Assembly: GCF_000237925.1 (NCBI RefSeq)
Contig: NC_031500.1
Span: 6,445,254 to 6,509,253, forward strand
Source: Schistosoma mansoni
Lineage: Eukaryota > Platyhelminthes > Trematoda > Strigeidida > Schistosomatidae
Length of the DNA: 64,000 bases
Direction: 5' to 3'
The position numbers and the translations under genes are program-made. Positions 35,274 through 46,568 of this stretch are shown here, one piece after another (the first letter of the stretch is position 1; each line of letters begins with the position of its first letter). The notes under the pieces are model-generated. The model saw only the letters and a list, made by a program, of their open reading frames with translations. It ran no database searches and was not told the DNA's origin.

Positions 35274-35340
35274 TTCCAGGTTTTCGATGGTGGTCTAGCT
35301 TCAATTGACTCACGCTTTCAACTATGAAAAATTCAATATT

Positions 35341-35777
35341 TACCACTTATTGATATCAGAACAAACACTTTAATCCCATAGAAACACATTGATTTTGATT
35401 AATCCAATTATTTGCATACGATTTCATTATTATGTTACATAATATTTTAAACTGATTAAAGACGTCATATTTATTGACTATTTGATATAACTACACGTTC
35501 ACTATCTAGTCCCATAAGTAATCAGTTTTAGATTCTAAACAAATCGCATATATATATTAACTGTGAATTCTATTTAATAATGATTACATCAGTAGTCAAA
35601 TTCAAAATACTTTTAATTTTATTCAAGATGAACCTATTAACATTCAATGTTGGAGCCATTTTAAGTAGAAGTTTATTCAGATCTATCCACCTTAAGAGTA
35701 AATGAAAGATAATGTATTTGCAAAAAAGAAATTATGATGATATTTAAGAGGTAATTAGTTAACAATGATTTATTCTA
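35341..35777. other. AT-rich spacer, nothing recognised
   Basis: No supported feature. Confidence 0.45.
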
Positions 35778-36035
35778 AATTCACTTAGTATTACTTGTTT
35801 GAATCTTCCCATTGATGTTTAGGACTGAAACTGGTCAGTCTCTTATTGGCATATGTGCATACTGTGAGTATTGCCTCGATATAACGAGATGGCGTTTGAA
35901 GCGAAAGGTACTGGGTTTGAGTCCCAGAGTGAACACCAACTCTGAGATGCAAGTGCATCCACCTGACGAGTCCCAAATAGGACGAAGTGACGCGCGTCCT
36001 GGATTCCACTGCTAGCCACTATCCATCTTTGCTTG
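35778..36035. repeat. S2 SINE, inverted fusion
   Basis: Minus-strand body (35778-35885) is fused at GATATAACGAGATGG to a plus-strand tRNA head, hammerhead and tail (35886-36035). The hammerhead has the CGAAGTGACGCG variant shared with 7304-7555. Confidence 0.75.
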
Positions 36036-36107
36036 ATTTATTCTATTTATCAAAATACTATGTCATTATAATAAGCTTATTCTTTAATGAGTTTTTACGG
36101 TTATATA

Positions 36108-36205
36108 ACATCAGAAGGAGATTTTTATGGATATTATAGTAATTTTATTAGTTCAGATCATAAGTTAACTGAAGCTAGATCACTATGGGAAACTTGGAAC
36201 ATACA
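36108..36205 (-). repeat. S1 SINE tail, decayed
   Basis: Minus-strand S1 tail from the C-rich end region to GGGAAACTTGGAA. Confidence 0.6.
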
Positions 36206-36380
36206 ACAATTCATAATTCCCACTTATCATCATCATCATCCCCTTCATTACATTGTGTGTGTGTGCAATTATTCAAATCAATATCAAAACACTTTGAATG
36301 TACCAGAAAGATTTGAATAGAAAACAAAAGTTTACTCAAATGTTTGTATTTCAATATTAATTTCATCAATTTTATTCACA

Positions 36381-36610
36381 TTAATATTTATTTCGATGGT
36401 TTGTTGTTTTACCAATTCCCTTATCTTTACATTTAAACAAAACACATCTACCATTACAACATTCTTTACTTTTTAAGCATTTATCTCCAGTGTTTAAACA
36501 TTTAACACATCTTCCTGTCCAACCCTTTAATTGACAAACATTCCTACCACAACAACGATCGAATAATGTTTTATGACATGTTTCACCAAGTTGTCTACAT
36601 TGAAATAAAC
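36381..36610 (-). CDS. Knottin gene C, exon 2 (double cystine-knot protein, UPF0506-like)
   Basis: Reads from acceptor CTTATTTCAG at 36611 to TAA at 36381 and encodes about 76 residues. Twelve cysteines have exactly the gene B spacing: C-x6-C-x7-CC-x4-C-x8-C, x2, C-x6-C-x5-CC-x3-C-x4-C. It is basic, with a C-terminal tail ..KTTNHRNKY. A minus-strand AATAAA lies within 10 bp of the stop (36371-36376). The 3.46-kb intron is filled with a Penelope remnant, a solo LTR and SINEs. Very like gene B in sequence and in the bases around the acceptor, so B and C look like a duplicate pair; A is the more distant paralogue. Confidence 0.85.
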
Positions 36611-36949
36611 CTGAAATAAGAAATTAAGAATAAAAGTGTTACTATGTTGGGTTTAATGTTTCATGTTTATATATTTATAAATTGTCACCGAGCATAATAG
36701 GTAAAAGTACAAGTTGATAGTGGGAAGACAGGTATGCTGATAGTAGCAAGAATATTAAATTATGATAACAAAAGTCTTATCAATAGTTAAACATTGGAAA
36801 TAGGAGGTCAAATGTGGGTAAATAGACTTAGAATAGTGATCACAAAACATTAAAATCATTACATAATAAGAAGTAGGTAAATAATTAGATAGTGAGGAAT
36901 ATAAACGGAAAGAAGCGGAAAATTACAAAGTAATGATAACAAAATTTGT

Positions 36950-37480
36950 TAAGTTATGTCCGGCCATGGAAGGGATAGGGGGGTTACGAATTTCTTCTGT
37001 ACGCATAAATTGGGATGAAATGTATGAATTCCTATGGCTTCAGCTATATGAAGGAGACGGGATATGCCGAGATAGAACTGCGTATTGTTTTTATCTGGCC
37101 CTTCCCAAACCATGCTTGTAGATGTTCACTCATTCGTTGGTTAAATAGCCTAGTAGTACGCCCAATATAGCTATCTCCACAGGAGTAGCTGAACTTGTAT
37201 ATGCACATAGAGGAGGCCAACTCAGGTAACTTTTCCTTCGTTTGAGTAGACATCGCTGGTCGACTCGAGAAAGTCAACGTAAGATTGGCTGCATAGAATG
37301 TCCTACTAATTACTCTCGTTAACTTATCTTTCAGAGTATCACTAGCCATTTTAGTTTCATGTATAAAGGTTTCTTTCGAACAGTTAAAATCTCAGACTTC
37401 TTTCTTATATCATACATGAACTTCTTAATCAATGCACTAGGGTAGCCGATCTCTGTCAATGAGTTATGGATTAATTCATC
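36950..37480 (-). mobile_element. Penelope-like element remnant (GIY-YIG domain), in gene C intron
   Basis: Minus-strand frame 37044-37349 shows the start of a GIY-YIG endonuclease: IYKFSYSCGDSYIGRTTRLF followed by NQRMSEHL. This domain sits C-terminal to the reverse transcriptase in Penelope-like elements. The reverse transcriptase is not present here. Fossil; a different lineage from 44169-45110. Confidence 0.7.
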
Positions 37481-38418
37481 GATGGATCATATCTAATTAT
37501 CACTGGATTTTAAAGCATTCAAATATTCCTTCTTATTTTGAAATTATAAATGACTTCTTTATCTTATGATTATGAAATGATAAATATTAAGGAAAACATC
37601 CTTATTAGTTATATATGTTATAAAAATTGACTACCTCTTTTATACTAACGTAATATAGACCTTAACTGTGATGATAAACACTGGAATTCCTTTTTATTAT
37701 ACCTTGTGTGATAATTGATAGAAGGTGTACTATGTAGAATGAAATTGATGTATCTGCCGAAAAGAAGGAGAGTAGCTTATTGTATGCCAACTATGTCAAT
37801 TATAACTACATGACCATAATTTTAATTATTGTTGACTTATCTCTTCCTGCTGAACTCGTTTGAGTGGATTTACTTAAACATTATCCAACAATCTTCATAG
37901 GGAATAACTTGCTTTTATTCTAATGGGGATTGTAATTAAAATTCATTATTCGTTTTAAAAGTTTGAAAATCCTTAAATTGTGAACTAGAACAGCATATAT
38001 ATAAGCAAGCAAGATGGTTTGAGGATCTAATTGAAAACAGTATTGTTCTATGAAATATGCTATACTGTTTAACCTTATGAAAGGATACTTCATTAAAGGT
38101 TAATGATTAAGAGAAATGGTACTTTGTTCACCTAGTAACTAAATATTTAAAAGAAAGACCTTACTTATGTGGTCTGTTGAAATATTCACCCTACGTATTT
38201 TTAAACTTTATAAATCATCTGTTTAAGTATCATTATAATTGTGTTTACTCGATTCATTATCCACTTCAATCAGGGAATTGATTTACGAATTTCTATTGAA
38301 TGTTCACAAAAGTTTATGTACAGTCGTCATAAGTTTTAGAAGTGAAATTTTGTTGGAATAAGAGATGATTACAGTAAACTTTCCATGTCAAATATTTATA
38401 ATGCGTTATCGATGAATG

Positions 38419-38900
38419 TGTTATATCCCGTAGAGATTGATGAGTGGTAACTTTGAGAACTATTTATGGACCAAATATGATATGTATGTTTCCTAATGTA
38501 TAATTGCTAAGTAACTTAGCTATTCATATTCATGTTCCTTTTATTATGAGCTTTATTTTGACCCATATACTATTACTGTTGGATTTACCATACTTGAGTT
38601 ATCCCTAGTCTATTAATTACTGTTCCCCCTATTCACAGCCACATTTAGCTAAATATTGTACAAATATTATTTACTATTTTATTGGTACGATATGGTCAGT
38701 TTGTTTGGTATATAAACCCATTATGTTTGAGAATAATGATTCATATTGCAGAGGCTGTTATTGGTGTTCTGGACTTAACTGGCTGGGCTAGGCAGAAAGC
38801 AGGACTGAGAAGTACTCAAGACTGCTAATACGGCTTTTATGTATCATTGCTCCGATCAATGAATTCACTTATCTGTAATAGATATGCACACGATATAACA
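38419..38900 (+). mobile_element. LTR-1 solo LTR fossil, reference copy, in gene C intron
   Basis: 482 bp from TGTTATATCCC to GATATAACA with 5-bp target duplication GAATG on both sides (38414-38418, 38901-38905). It has the TG..CA ends of an LTR, a TATA-like TATATAAACCC and no internal region, so a solo LTR left by recombination. Superfamily not determined; a 5-bp duplication fits Gypsy or BEL. Confidence 0.75.
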
Positions 38901-39286
38901 GAATGTTATATATGCAAATGTTTTTGTGAACTTTCAACGATGAAAATGGATATGTCAATGGATGAAGAGTGATTTATGTGAATGAATATAACACATTCAC
39001 TTGCTTGCCATATTGAGAAATTTTGTATGTACAATTATTGTTCCCATTAACGTAATACTCAGTTTTGAATAATGGGAGTCCTATTATTACCAATTGTAGT
39101 TATGAAAAGTAGAGACTGATTTTTTGTAACTTACACACTTTAACTACACCAGTTTCAATATGACATAAACTAATTTCTTATTCATGAATTCAAATATACA
39201 TTTTATCTTATAGAATGAAGTTTGAATCCATTTACTACAATGAGTTTAGTGACAGTTAATAGAATCATGACTAAATCATCTATCTC

Positions 39287-39400
39287 AGCTTATAATGGTT
39301 GTGATTTAAGGTAATATCAAGGCAATTCTCACAGGTTGTACATATATCAATAAGAGAATGATCAAATATAGTCTTAAACATTAATGAGGAGGTTCAAACG
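39287..39400 (+). repeat. S2 SINE body, decayed
   Basis: Plus-strand S2 body without head or ribozyme, strongly diverged. Confidence 0.55.
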
Positions 39401-39529
39401 ATTAATATAAAAATGAATTAAATCATAAATAATTATGTAATCTAGTAACTTAACATACAAGATGAAAATTTATATTTACTATACATTAGACTATATTGTA
39501 AATATCTGGATTAATATTCTTAGTTGTTC

Positions 39530-40028
39530 TAAGTTGATCATGAGTCAATTGAAGCCAGACCACCATCGAAAACCTGGAAGCACTGGACGGTTAAGTCGTC
39601 CTATTGTGGGACTCCTTAGCAGTACTCATCCACGATCCCGACTCGCGAGGATCGAACCCAGGACCTATCAGTATCACGCGCGAGCACTTAACCGATAGAC
39701 CACTGAGCCGGCATCCAACGGTGTTAATATCTAACTTCAACTGATCCACGAAATTGAGCAACCATTCACCAATGTCTTGAGTAAGTTGTTATCTCCCAAG
39801 AGACCTGGTTGAACTCCACTGGTTAGTGCTTCTCACTAGAAATCCATGAAATACCTCATGGAGCCAGTCACTAGTGAGCATATGATCATTATCAGAATAG
39901 GGTATGTGGAGATTTTAATAATTTCATATAGTCCACTGCCTCCAGGTTTTTCATGATGGTCTAGCTTCAATTGACTCATGATCTTAACTATATGAAATTA
40001 CTAAAATCTCCACAAAATTCCCTTCTTA
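39530..40028. repeat. S1 SINE unit plus inverted tail
   Basis: A near full minus-strand S1 unit (39530-39935; hammerhead core changed to CTAAGGA and helix III disrupted) is joined to a plus-strand tail (39936-40028). Both arms share the TGATCATGAG/CTCATGATC variant. It ends only 39 bp from the gene C splice donor. Confidence 0.8.
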
Positions 40029-40067
40029 TACTAAATCTATTGAATAGACTTATAAATAATGACTTAC

Positions 40068-40131
40068 CTTCACTGATGTTAATCTGACTTAATAATGTAA
40101 AAAGAATACTAATGAATACTAATGGATACAT
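40068..40131 (-). CDS. Knottin gene C, exon 1 (signal peptide)
   Basis: ATG at 40131 encodes MYPLVFISILFTLLSQINIS, then E and the first base of a Gly codon, then donor GTAAGT (phase 1). Secretory signal peptide; the ..INISE|G boundary is shared with gene B. Confidence 0.85.
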
Positions 40132-40751
40132 TATTTACTGAACTTTTTCTTTAATGTTCATCTATGAAACGTTTGTTTATATACTGGAATGAATGGATGA
40201 ATGAATGGATGAATTAAATTTTATCTCTATATAGTTGATAGTTGATAATTATATTTTATCAAGGAAAAGTTTTTCTTCACTGATTTTTTTTGTTTTTTCA
40301 ATGATTCATTTCATAGATCATTAGCAACAATAAAATGAGACATGTTAACTATAATTGTCTTATAAACTAATCTACATAGTTCATTCAGAGTTTAATTTAA
40401 AAAAAAAAAGAAAAAAAAGAAAAACAGGAAAGAAAGAAAACAAATACACATCACTATGAGTTCGTTCATGTTATATTTAATCACCATGATAACATGACAG
40501 GTATGACCTTAATTCAGTTTGTTTGAAATGAATCAGAGATTTATTTATCATAATACTTTTTATTTTATTGCTTCTATAATCATCATATAATGAGAACTTT
40601 CTATTGTTTATTATTAATAATTGAATGTTTGTTTAAATTGATGATTTATTTATTTGATTCAATTTTGAATTGTTTAACAAAACAATATTAGTGATGTGTA
40701 TTAATTTAGGCTTTAATTTTAATGAATTTTTTTTAATCTTCTGGAGAATAT
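40132..40751. other. Gene C 5' flank; simple repeats
   Basis: Holds a GAATGGAT-type microsatellite at about 40185-40215 and an A-rich run at 40398-40440. No other feature. Confidence 0.5.
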
Positions 40752-40807
40752 TCTCTGGGTTCGAATCTCGCGAGTCGGGATCGTGGATGCGCACTGCTGA
40801 GGAGTCC
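40752..40807 (+). repeat. S1 SINE fragment fused to S2
   Basis: B box GGTTCGAATCTC and the first half of the hammerhead (to GAGGAGTCC), then a direct switch into S2 body. The breakpoint lies inside the ribozyme. Confidence 0.7.
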
Positions 40808-41165
40808 AACCCCAATTCATCTTTGCTTTTAATGCTTGTGAATTAAGGTTATATCAAGGGAATATGCACAGTATGCATATATGCCAATAAAGAGATTGAT
40901 CAATCGCAGTCCTAAACATCAATGGGAAGATTCAAACAAACAATACTAAGTGAATTCAAACTTCACCCCGTTGCACAAGCAAGTGGCTATCAGGACTCAG
41001 TAGCTGAGTGGATAACGTGATGGCGTTTGAAGCGAAAGGTAGTGAATTCGAGTCTCATAATGAACATCAACTCTGAGATTCAGGTACATCCAGATGACGA
41101 GTCCCAAATAGGACGAAACGCACATCCTGGATTCCACTGTTAGCCACTATCCATCTTTGCTTATA
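40808..41165 (+). repeat. S2 SINE, near full unit
   Basis: Body, A box TAGCTGAGTGG, decayed B box, hammerhead (about 41090-41135, core start changed to ATGACGA, cleavage side changed) and tail. Confidence 0.8.
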
Positions 41166-43025
41166 AAGTTTTTAGAGTGTTTAGAAGATATTCGAATAAT
41201 GGATCATTGTACAATCATATTGGTTACAAGATCAATTTTTATTAACTGAAGTGAAGTGATACAGAGTTTACTGATTAAATTTGCCGTTTAACTGTTGATT
41301 TATGCAAATTTGACAATTGTTGCCTGAAAATATTTCGCTTGTGAAGAAAGCGAATCACTGAAACAAAGAAATATGGTTTATGCTGTTCAAATAATTATCT
41401 TGATTTATTATGGCTGGAATTTAACTTAACTCCGGTTCATGATTTTGGCAGTTAGTTTAGCGACCGATCAGAATGAAGCGGGAATTATCATTTCCGCTAT
41501 CTCTGTAAGCAATGGCGGTCGGCTTGTCTCGTTCTGTGTGATTTTCCGTCGTTTGTTTTTTGGTGTAGCTACATAATTTAATGTTTTAGTGCTCTGAAAT
41601 TCCTCAATTTATGTGATACTCTAAATGTCGCCCCTAATTTCTTTTGAATCCGTTTTATTTTCTTGGTTTTCGCTTCTGCTGCTCAAATCAGTGTATTCCT
41701 CCCGTACTGCACAAGTTCTAAGCTCTCAACTCCAGCTTGCGAGAGCTAGTTACACTGTAATATAAACATAGTCTCACAATGATCATTTTTTAGTTTCGAC
41801 GCTTAAGCACGTTATAGGAAATGGAAGATTGAGCAGCTCAGCTTACCAAACTAATCTGCCTCGTTACTTCCTTCAAGCACTATAATTATATTGACTAAAC
41901 TGAATTCTAAAATAGCCAAGTATACTAAACTAAACATATGTCTTAATTATTGCTTTATTTGCACAGATATGTTTCCTAAAGTAGTTAAATGTGAATAATT
42001 AAGCATATCAAACCCCTCAAAAAAAAACGAATTGTAGGTCGGTAAGACTTACTTAACAGAGGACTAATGATATTGTTTTCAGACTGAAGACAACAGTAAC
42101 TCATGCATCAAAACATAGTTTACAGCACAACAAACCTTTCTTCAGTAACACTATTGGTTGACGGTCTAATTAAAAAAATCAACGACTTTTATTACTTTTC
42201 CTATATCTTGTGATATCGTTCCAGCATGTAATGCATGTCCAGAGTAACGCAGTTTGACGTGGTGAATAATAATTTCATCTACAGCAAAATTCACAGCAAG
42301 GTCTAGTTTTTTAATAAAAATTACATCATAATATGATAAATTAATTGACTACATGAACGAAAACATTACCATTATTCCCTCCGGAGATACAATAAGTTGA
42401 CGTGATCATCTGGAATTCGGAATACTGGGAAGACCCGCTAAAAATAGTCTTCAGTAACTTTTTTCCTAGTTGTATATTTTCACGACTTCAGCAAGCCATA
42501 CATATTTGGTACTTACATTATTTGGATATGACTAACTGATGATATAACCCTGCGTCTATGTTCTTCACTGAGGATCCATATTTCACGAAAAGTAAACATT
42601 TTCAACGTAGAAAAAAATCTGTTCATTCAAATTTATATTTTTCTAACCACTTGATACCACTTACCCTTTCAACAACTGTAGTTTCTTTTTGTATTTCTGC
42701 GTAATCTATTTATTGAGCATAAGTTTATGCATTCAGCTAAGAATCACACTTCCTGTGTGATAACTAATGTTATTGATCAAATTGATATAATTGAAGTTGG
42801 TCCAGTGCAGTTTAGAATCTGTGAACTGACTATTGACAGTAGAATGTTATAAATACCGAGTCATTTTTCCTAAGCAAGTGCGATATAATTAATCTTACTT
42901 TGTGACATGACTCTCTTATGATAGATCATTTAGTTCTACTTATTATAATTCGTACATTGTAGTTTCAAACTAAAAAAACTGATATAAAACTATTCTAAAA
43001 GTTATTTTTGAACTGTATATCCTAT
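41166..43025. other. 1.9-kb spacer, nothing recognised
   Basis: No exon with signals and no repeat family recognised; slightly more GC near 41450-41720. Confidence 0.4.
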
Positions 43026-43203
43026 TATAAACAAAGATGGATAGTGGCTAGCAGTGGAGTCAAGTTTGACGCGCGTCTTGTTCTATTTGGGACTCGTCAT
43101 CTGGCTGTGCCTGCATCTCAGAGTTGATATTCCGATCTGGATTCGAATCCAGTACCTTTCACCTCAAATACCATTGCGTTATTCACTCGGCTACTGAGTC
43201 CTG
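43026..43203 (-). repeat. S2 SINE, decayed
   Basis: Minus-strand tail, decayed hammerhead and tRNA-like head; stops within the head region. Confidence 0.7.
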
Positions 43204-43529
43204 AACCGAACCTTTCTTCCTATGAGCTTACAGAAAAAATTGAAAAAAAAAGTTCTATTGGATTAGCATTTTAGATTTAAAATGATCTCTTAGGCATAGA
43301 AATCTTTTATAATTCAATTAACATTTCGAACTCATGATATTGAAATATTTTCCTACTACCACTAAACTTACAAAGACTCTGGTGTACTAACAGTAATAAA
43401 ACAGTAAATACTTTTATTGATCATTGAACATGTTTTACATCTTTGATTTCATAGTTTTCATGGAGTTACATTGATATAATATTCTTATCACATAGAGAAA
43501 AAAAAACTATACAAAACAGGGTGATTTAA

Positions 43530-43968
43530 ATTTACATAGTATTGTTCGCTTGAATCTTCTCATTGATGTTTAGGACTGCAACTGGTCAGTCTCTTATTGG
43601 AATACGTGCATACTGTGCGTATTGCCTCGATATAGCCTTAATTTACAAACATTATAAGCAAAGATGGATAGTGGCTAGCAGTGGAATCCATATTCATGAA
43701 TGTTCACTGATCAATTGAAGTCCTAAAAATCAATGGGAAGATTCGAACAAACAATACTAAGTGAATTTAAACTTCACTCCATTTCACAAGCGAGTGGCTA
43801 TCAGTACTCAGTGGCCGTGTGGATAATGCGATGGCGTTTGAAGTGAAAGGAACTTGGTTCGAGTCCCAGAGTGAACATCAACTCTGAGATGCAGGTATAT
43901 CCAGCTGACGAATCCCGATTAGGACGAAACGCGCATTCTGGATTCCACTCCTAGCCACTATCCATCTT
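43530..43968. repeat. S2 SINE of fold-back subfamily, abutting gap 3
   Basis: Minus-strand body (43530-43690) joined through TTCATGAATGTTCACTGATC to a plus-strand unit with head (diverged A box), B box GGTTCGAGTCC and a hammerhead at about 43899-43942 (core CTGACGA then A for G). The inverted junction matches that of 12772-13171 over about 60 bp, so they share one ancestor. Confidence 0.8.
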
Positions 43969-44168
43969 NNNNNNNNNNNNNNNNNNNNNNNNNNNNNNNN
44001 NNNNNNNNNNNNNNNNNNNNNNNNNNNNNNNNNNNNNNNNNNNNNNNNNNNNNNNNNNNNNNNNNNNNNNNNNNNNNNNNNNNNNNNNNNNNNNNNNNNN
44101 NNNNNNNNNNNNNNNNNNNNNNNNNNNNNNNNNNNNNNNNNNNNNNNNNNNNNNNNNNNNNNNNNNNN
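43969..44168. other. Assembly gap 3 (200 N)
   Basis: Exactly 200 N between an S2 tail and the Penelope-like 3' region. Confidence 0.95.
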
Positions 44169-45110
44169 GAAAATGGTTCTCAGCGGAATGGAAATTTAAA
44201 ATAATTTCACAGCGTGTTGTCCCAGTTTAACTTGTTTGGACTTTCTTCAGGGGAAATTATTCCAAAATCCCCCAAAGAAATAATATAGGGTTTTTTACGA
44301 TTCATATCAGAATCTTTACTCCTTTTTAATCCAGTCATATTGGAACTCGAATTTTTGTTAAACAGGATGATAGGAGTCAGTCGAATGAGAATCAAATGAA
44401 AAGTTCAACGATGGGAATTAAAGGAGACTGCATAAATGGTGTGTGTGTGTATGTATGTGTAAGATGAGTTATTAACGAATGATATTCAGTGTTGATATGT
44501 TTCTATGTGAAGTAAAAATAAGAATAAAAGTGCAAAAATGAAGGTTGAAAAGTTTTTTCTGAATCATCGAAATTGCAAATAAAATGAGAATCATCAAGTA
44601 CATAATTGTAATGCTGAACATAACTCATATTGATTTCAGTCATAATAACGATTCATGTGAAGTAAACAGGTTGAATAAAAGAAAAGGTCAAATTACTTGT
44701 TGATGAATATTTGCCAAATGGTAGCTAGCTGAATACCATCCTTTCTGTTTAAGCTGTTCTTATTCGCCCATATATACAGCGCTTCTGCTGTCAATCTTTC
44801 TTTATGAGTGTTGAATCCTTTCTGAAGTATTTTGGCCCCTTCAAAATTAATCATGTGTCCCGTTTCCAACGCATGTAACGCTATTGCAGACTTATTCTCA
44901 AGTTTCCTTAAGTCAACCGAAGTTTTGGGAACATTTTTTAAACATTGTTTGTGTTCCTTCAACCTTACCTTCAATTGTCTGGATGTTTCTCCAATATAAG
45001 CCGCATTACAATCATGACAATTGATCTCATAGACAATATTTTGTTGTTCTTCCTTTGGTAACCTATCCTTAACCCTCACCAATGACGATGACTCTTAATT
45101 ATTGTAAACA
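44169..45110 (-). mobile_element. Penelope-like element 3' end (GIY-YIG endonuclease)
   Basis: Minus-strand frame 44693-45082 encodes a GIY-YIG domain: IVYEINCHDCNAAYIGETSR at residues 17-36, then LKVRLKEH and ALHALETGH, ending ..WQIFINK. Downstream (to the gap) is the 3' region with a short open frame ending SPEESPNKLNWDNTL. The reverse transcriptase half is absent. Fossil, distinct in sequence from 36950-37480. Penelope-like elements are themselves known carriers of hammerheads, but none was seen in this fragment. Confidence 0.75.
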
Positions 45111-45346
45111 GTTTATCAAACCAGCTAGTCATAATATGTTACCTTTATAATTAAATTGTAAACAAAATGTTTTTACTTATCACTATCACTGATTTTATTT
45201 GTTTAGTTTTCAGACTAAAGTAAATGTTTTTCTAGGTTGAATCATTTTTCTTAAAACTTGTTACAATTACATTATAGTAGTTATTATTTTGTTATTGTTG
45301 CCATATGTGTATAAAGGTAGTTGAATGGAAATGGAGAAGTGTTTAC

Positions 45347-45672
45347 TGTTATATCTGGCCGATTGTGAACGCTATATTTGCTTCCCTAAGCTAGTTCCGT
45401 ATCCCCGAGCTAGAACTATTCAGCGACTTGAAGACCAGAGAAAAGACACGAGTATGAGAGAAGCACTTTACTACAGGGTTCATTTATGTACAGAAAATAC
45501 AGGGATTTTATAGTAATTAAGAGACCTTGAGTTTACATAGTAACAGTGTGTTAATCAGCCAATCAGGATCTCGTTATTTTAGTAACATAGCTTCTAATTA
45601 ATCGCTGATTGGTTGGGGCTCTTTATGAGCCTCTGGAGGCTCTGTTAGAGTTCTCTGGAAGCTGACTTAACA
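45347..45672. mobile_element. LTR-2 solo LTR fossil
   Basis: 326 bp from TGTTATATCTGGCC to GACTTAACA, flanked by a perfect 5-bp duplication TTTAC (45342-45346 and 45673-45677). TG..CA ends, no internal genes. A different family from LTR-1. The short open frame at 45325-45513 lies across its edge and is not a gene. Confidence 0.65.
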
Positions 45673-45797
45673 TTTACAAAAAAAACATTTAATTGTTTTC
45701 AGTATAAAAACAACTATTACCTGTTTGTAAGTAAATCTAATGACTATAAAATGAAATTTATTACAGCTAAGAGTATGTTAATTGTAGGAGAATAAAT

Positions 45798-46560
45798 GGC
45801 GAGACTATAATTTATGGACGAGACAACCAAAAGAGTCTGAGGGATTTCAAGGTTACGGCGCCAATTTCAGTACCTGATGCTCATGTACAATCGGTTCACA
45901 GAGAATTTTAGAGAAGACTTGTCAATTAAGCGGCTACAACAAATGAGACTACTAAGAAGTTGCTGTATTTGTAATTGCGGGTATTAAGTGACTTGTAGAC
46001 CTTGTGCAGACTACCGTGATGTTGTCCTTCGATGTAATATATGTTGAAGGAAGACGTGTGCTAGAATAAGAACTTTTATCGCTCGATCCAGATTGAGACT
46101 AAGGCATATTACAATAATTGCCGCGGGTTGTATAACAAAAGCACCAGTAACATTGGCTGCAATAATCGCAGATGTTACTGGAGCTCCGGCTGTTCAGTGG
46201 TATGATTATTGTAGGGACACATCCATAATAAAAAGGATAAATGTACACAACCGGAGTACACAAACAATATTGAAGCTATGCCGTCGAGGTCGAGAGAGTT
46301 TTTGTGACCTTATCTTCGCCCCAGAGACTGAGTATTATGGAGCCATACGGATGAGTTCTTCTAACTTACGATTTTAGAACCTTTGAACCTCTTTCTAACC
46401 TTGACAAGTTTTTGGATCATATAAAAGAAGTGTATCCACTTTAATTCTTTGTTTTTGTATCATATATTTTTACTCTGTGCTGACTGTTTACTGTTTGGCT
46501 AATATTTCTCAAGGTCACTCAAGATTCGTTCAAAGGTCGTTCGTAAATTATAGTCTCGCC
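45798..46560 (+). mobile_element. Merlin DNA transposon, internally deleted
   Basis: 763 bp with terminal inverted repeats GGCGAGACTATAATTTA (right end complementary, about 24 bp with two or three changes) and a perfect 8-bp target duplication GAATAAAT (45790-45797 and 46561-46568), as expected for Merlin. Inside are remains of the N-terminal transposase: a broken Cys-rich zinc region near 45955-46060, then an open frame 46093-46377 with LRHITIIAAGCITKAPVTLA and QWYDYCRDTSII. The catalytic DDE part is deleted, so it is non-autonomous. Confidence 0.85.
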
Positions 46561-46568
46561 GAATAAAT

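Larger units (their letters stand above)
34985..35340. repeat. S1 SINE fold-back with two hammerheads
   Basis: A minus-strand tail and hammerhead (34985-35130) is followed by a plus-strand tRNA-like head, hammerhead and tail (35131-35340). The arms are near-perfect complements over about 115 bp and share a private variant (GCGTGAG/CTCACGC where other copies have TCATGAG/CTCATGA), so they were copied from each other or homogenised. Confidence 0.85.

Noticed and set aside
45325-45513. 62-codon open frame
   Set aside because: Runs across the edge of a solo LTR; no domain.
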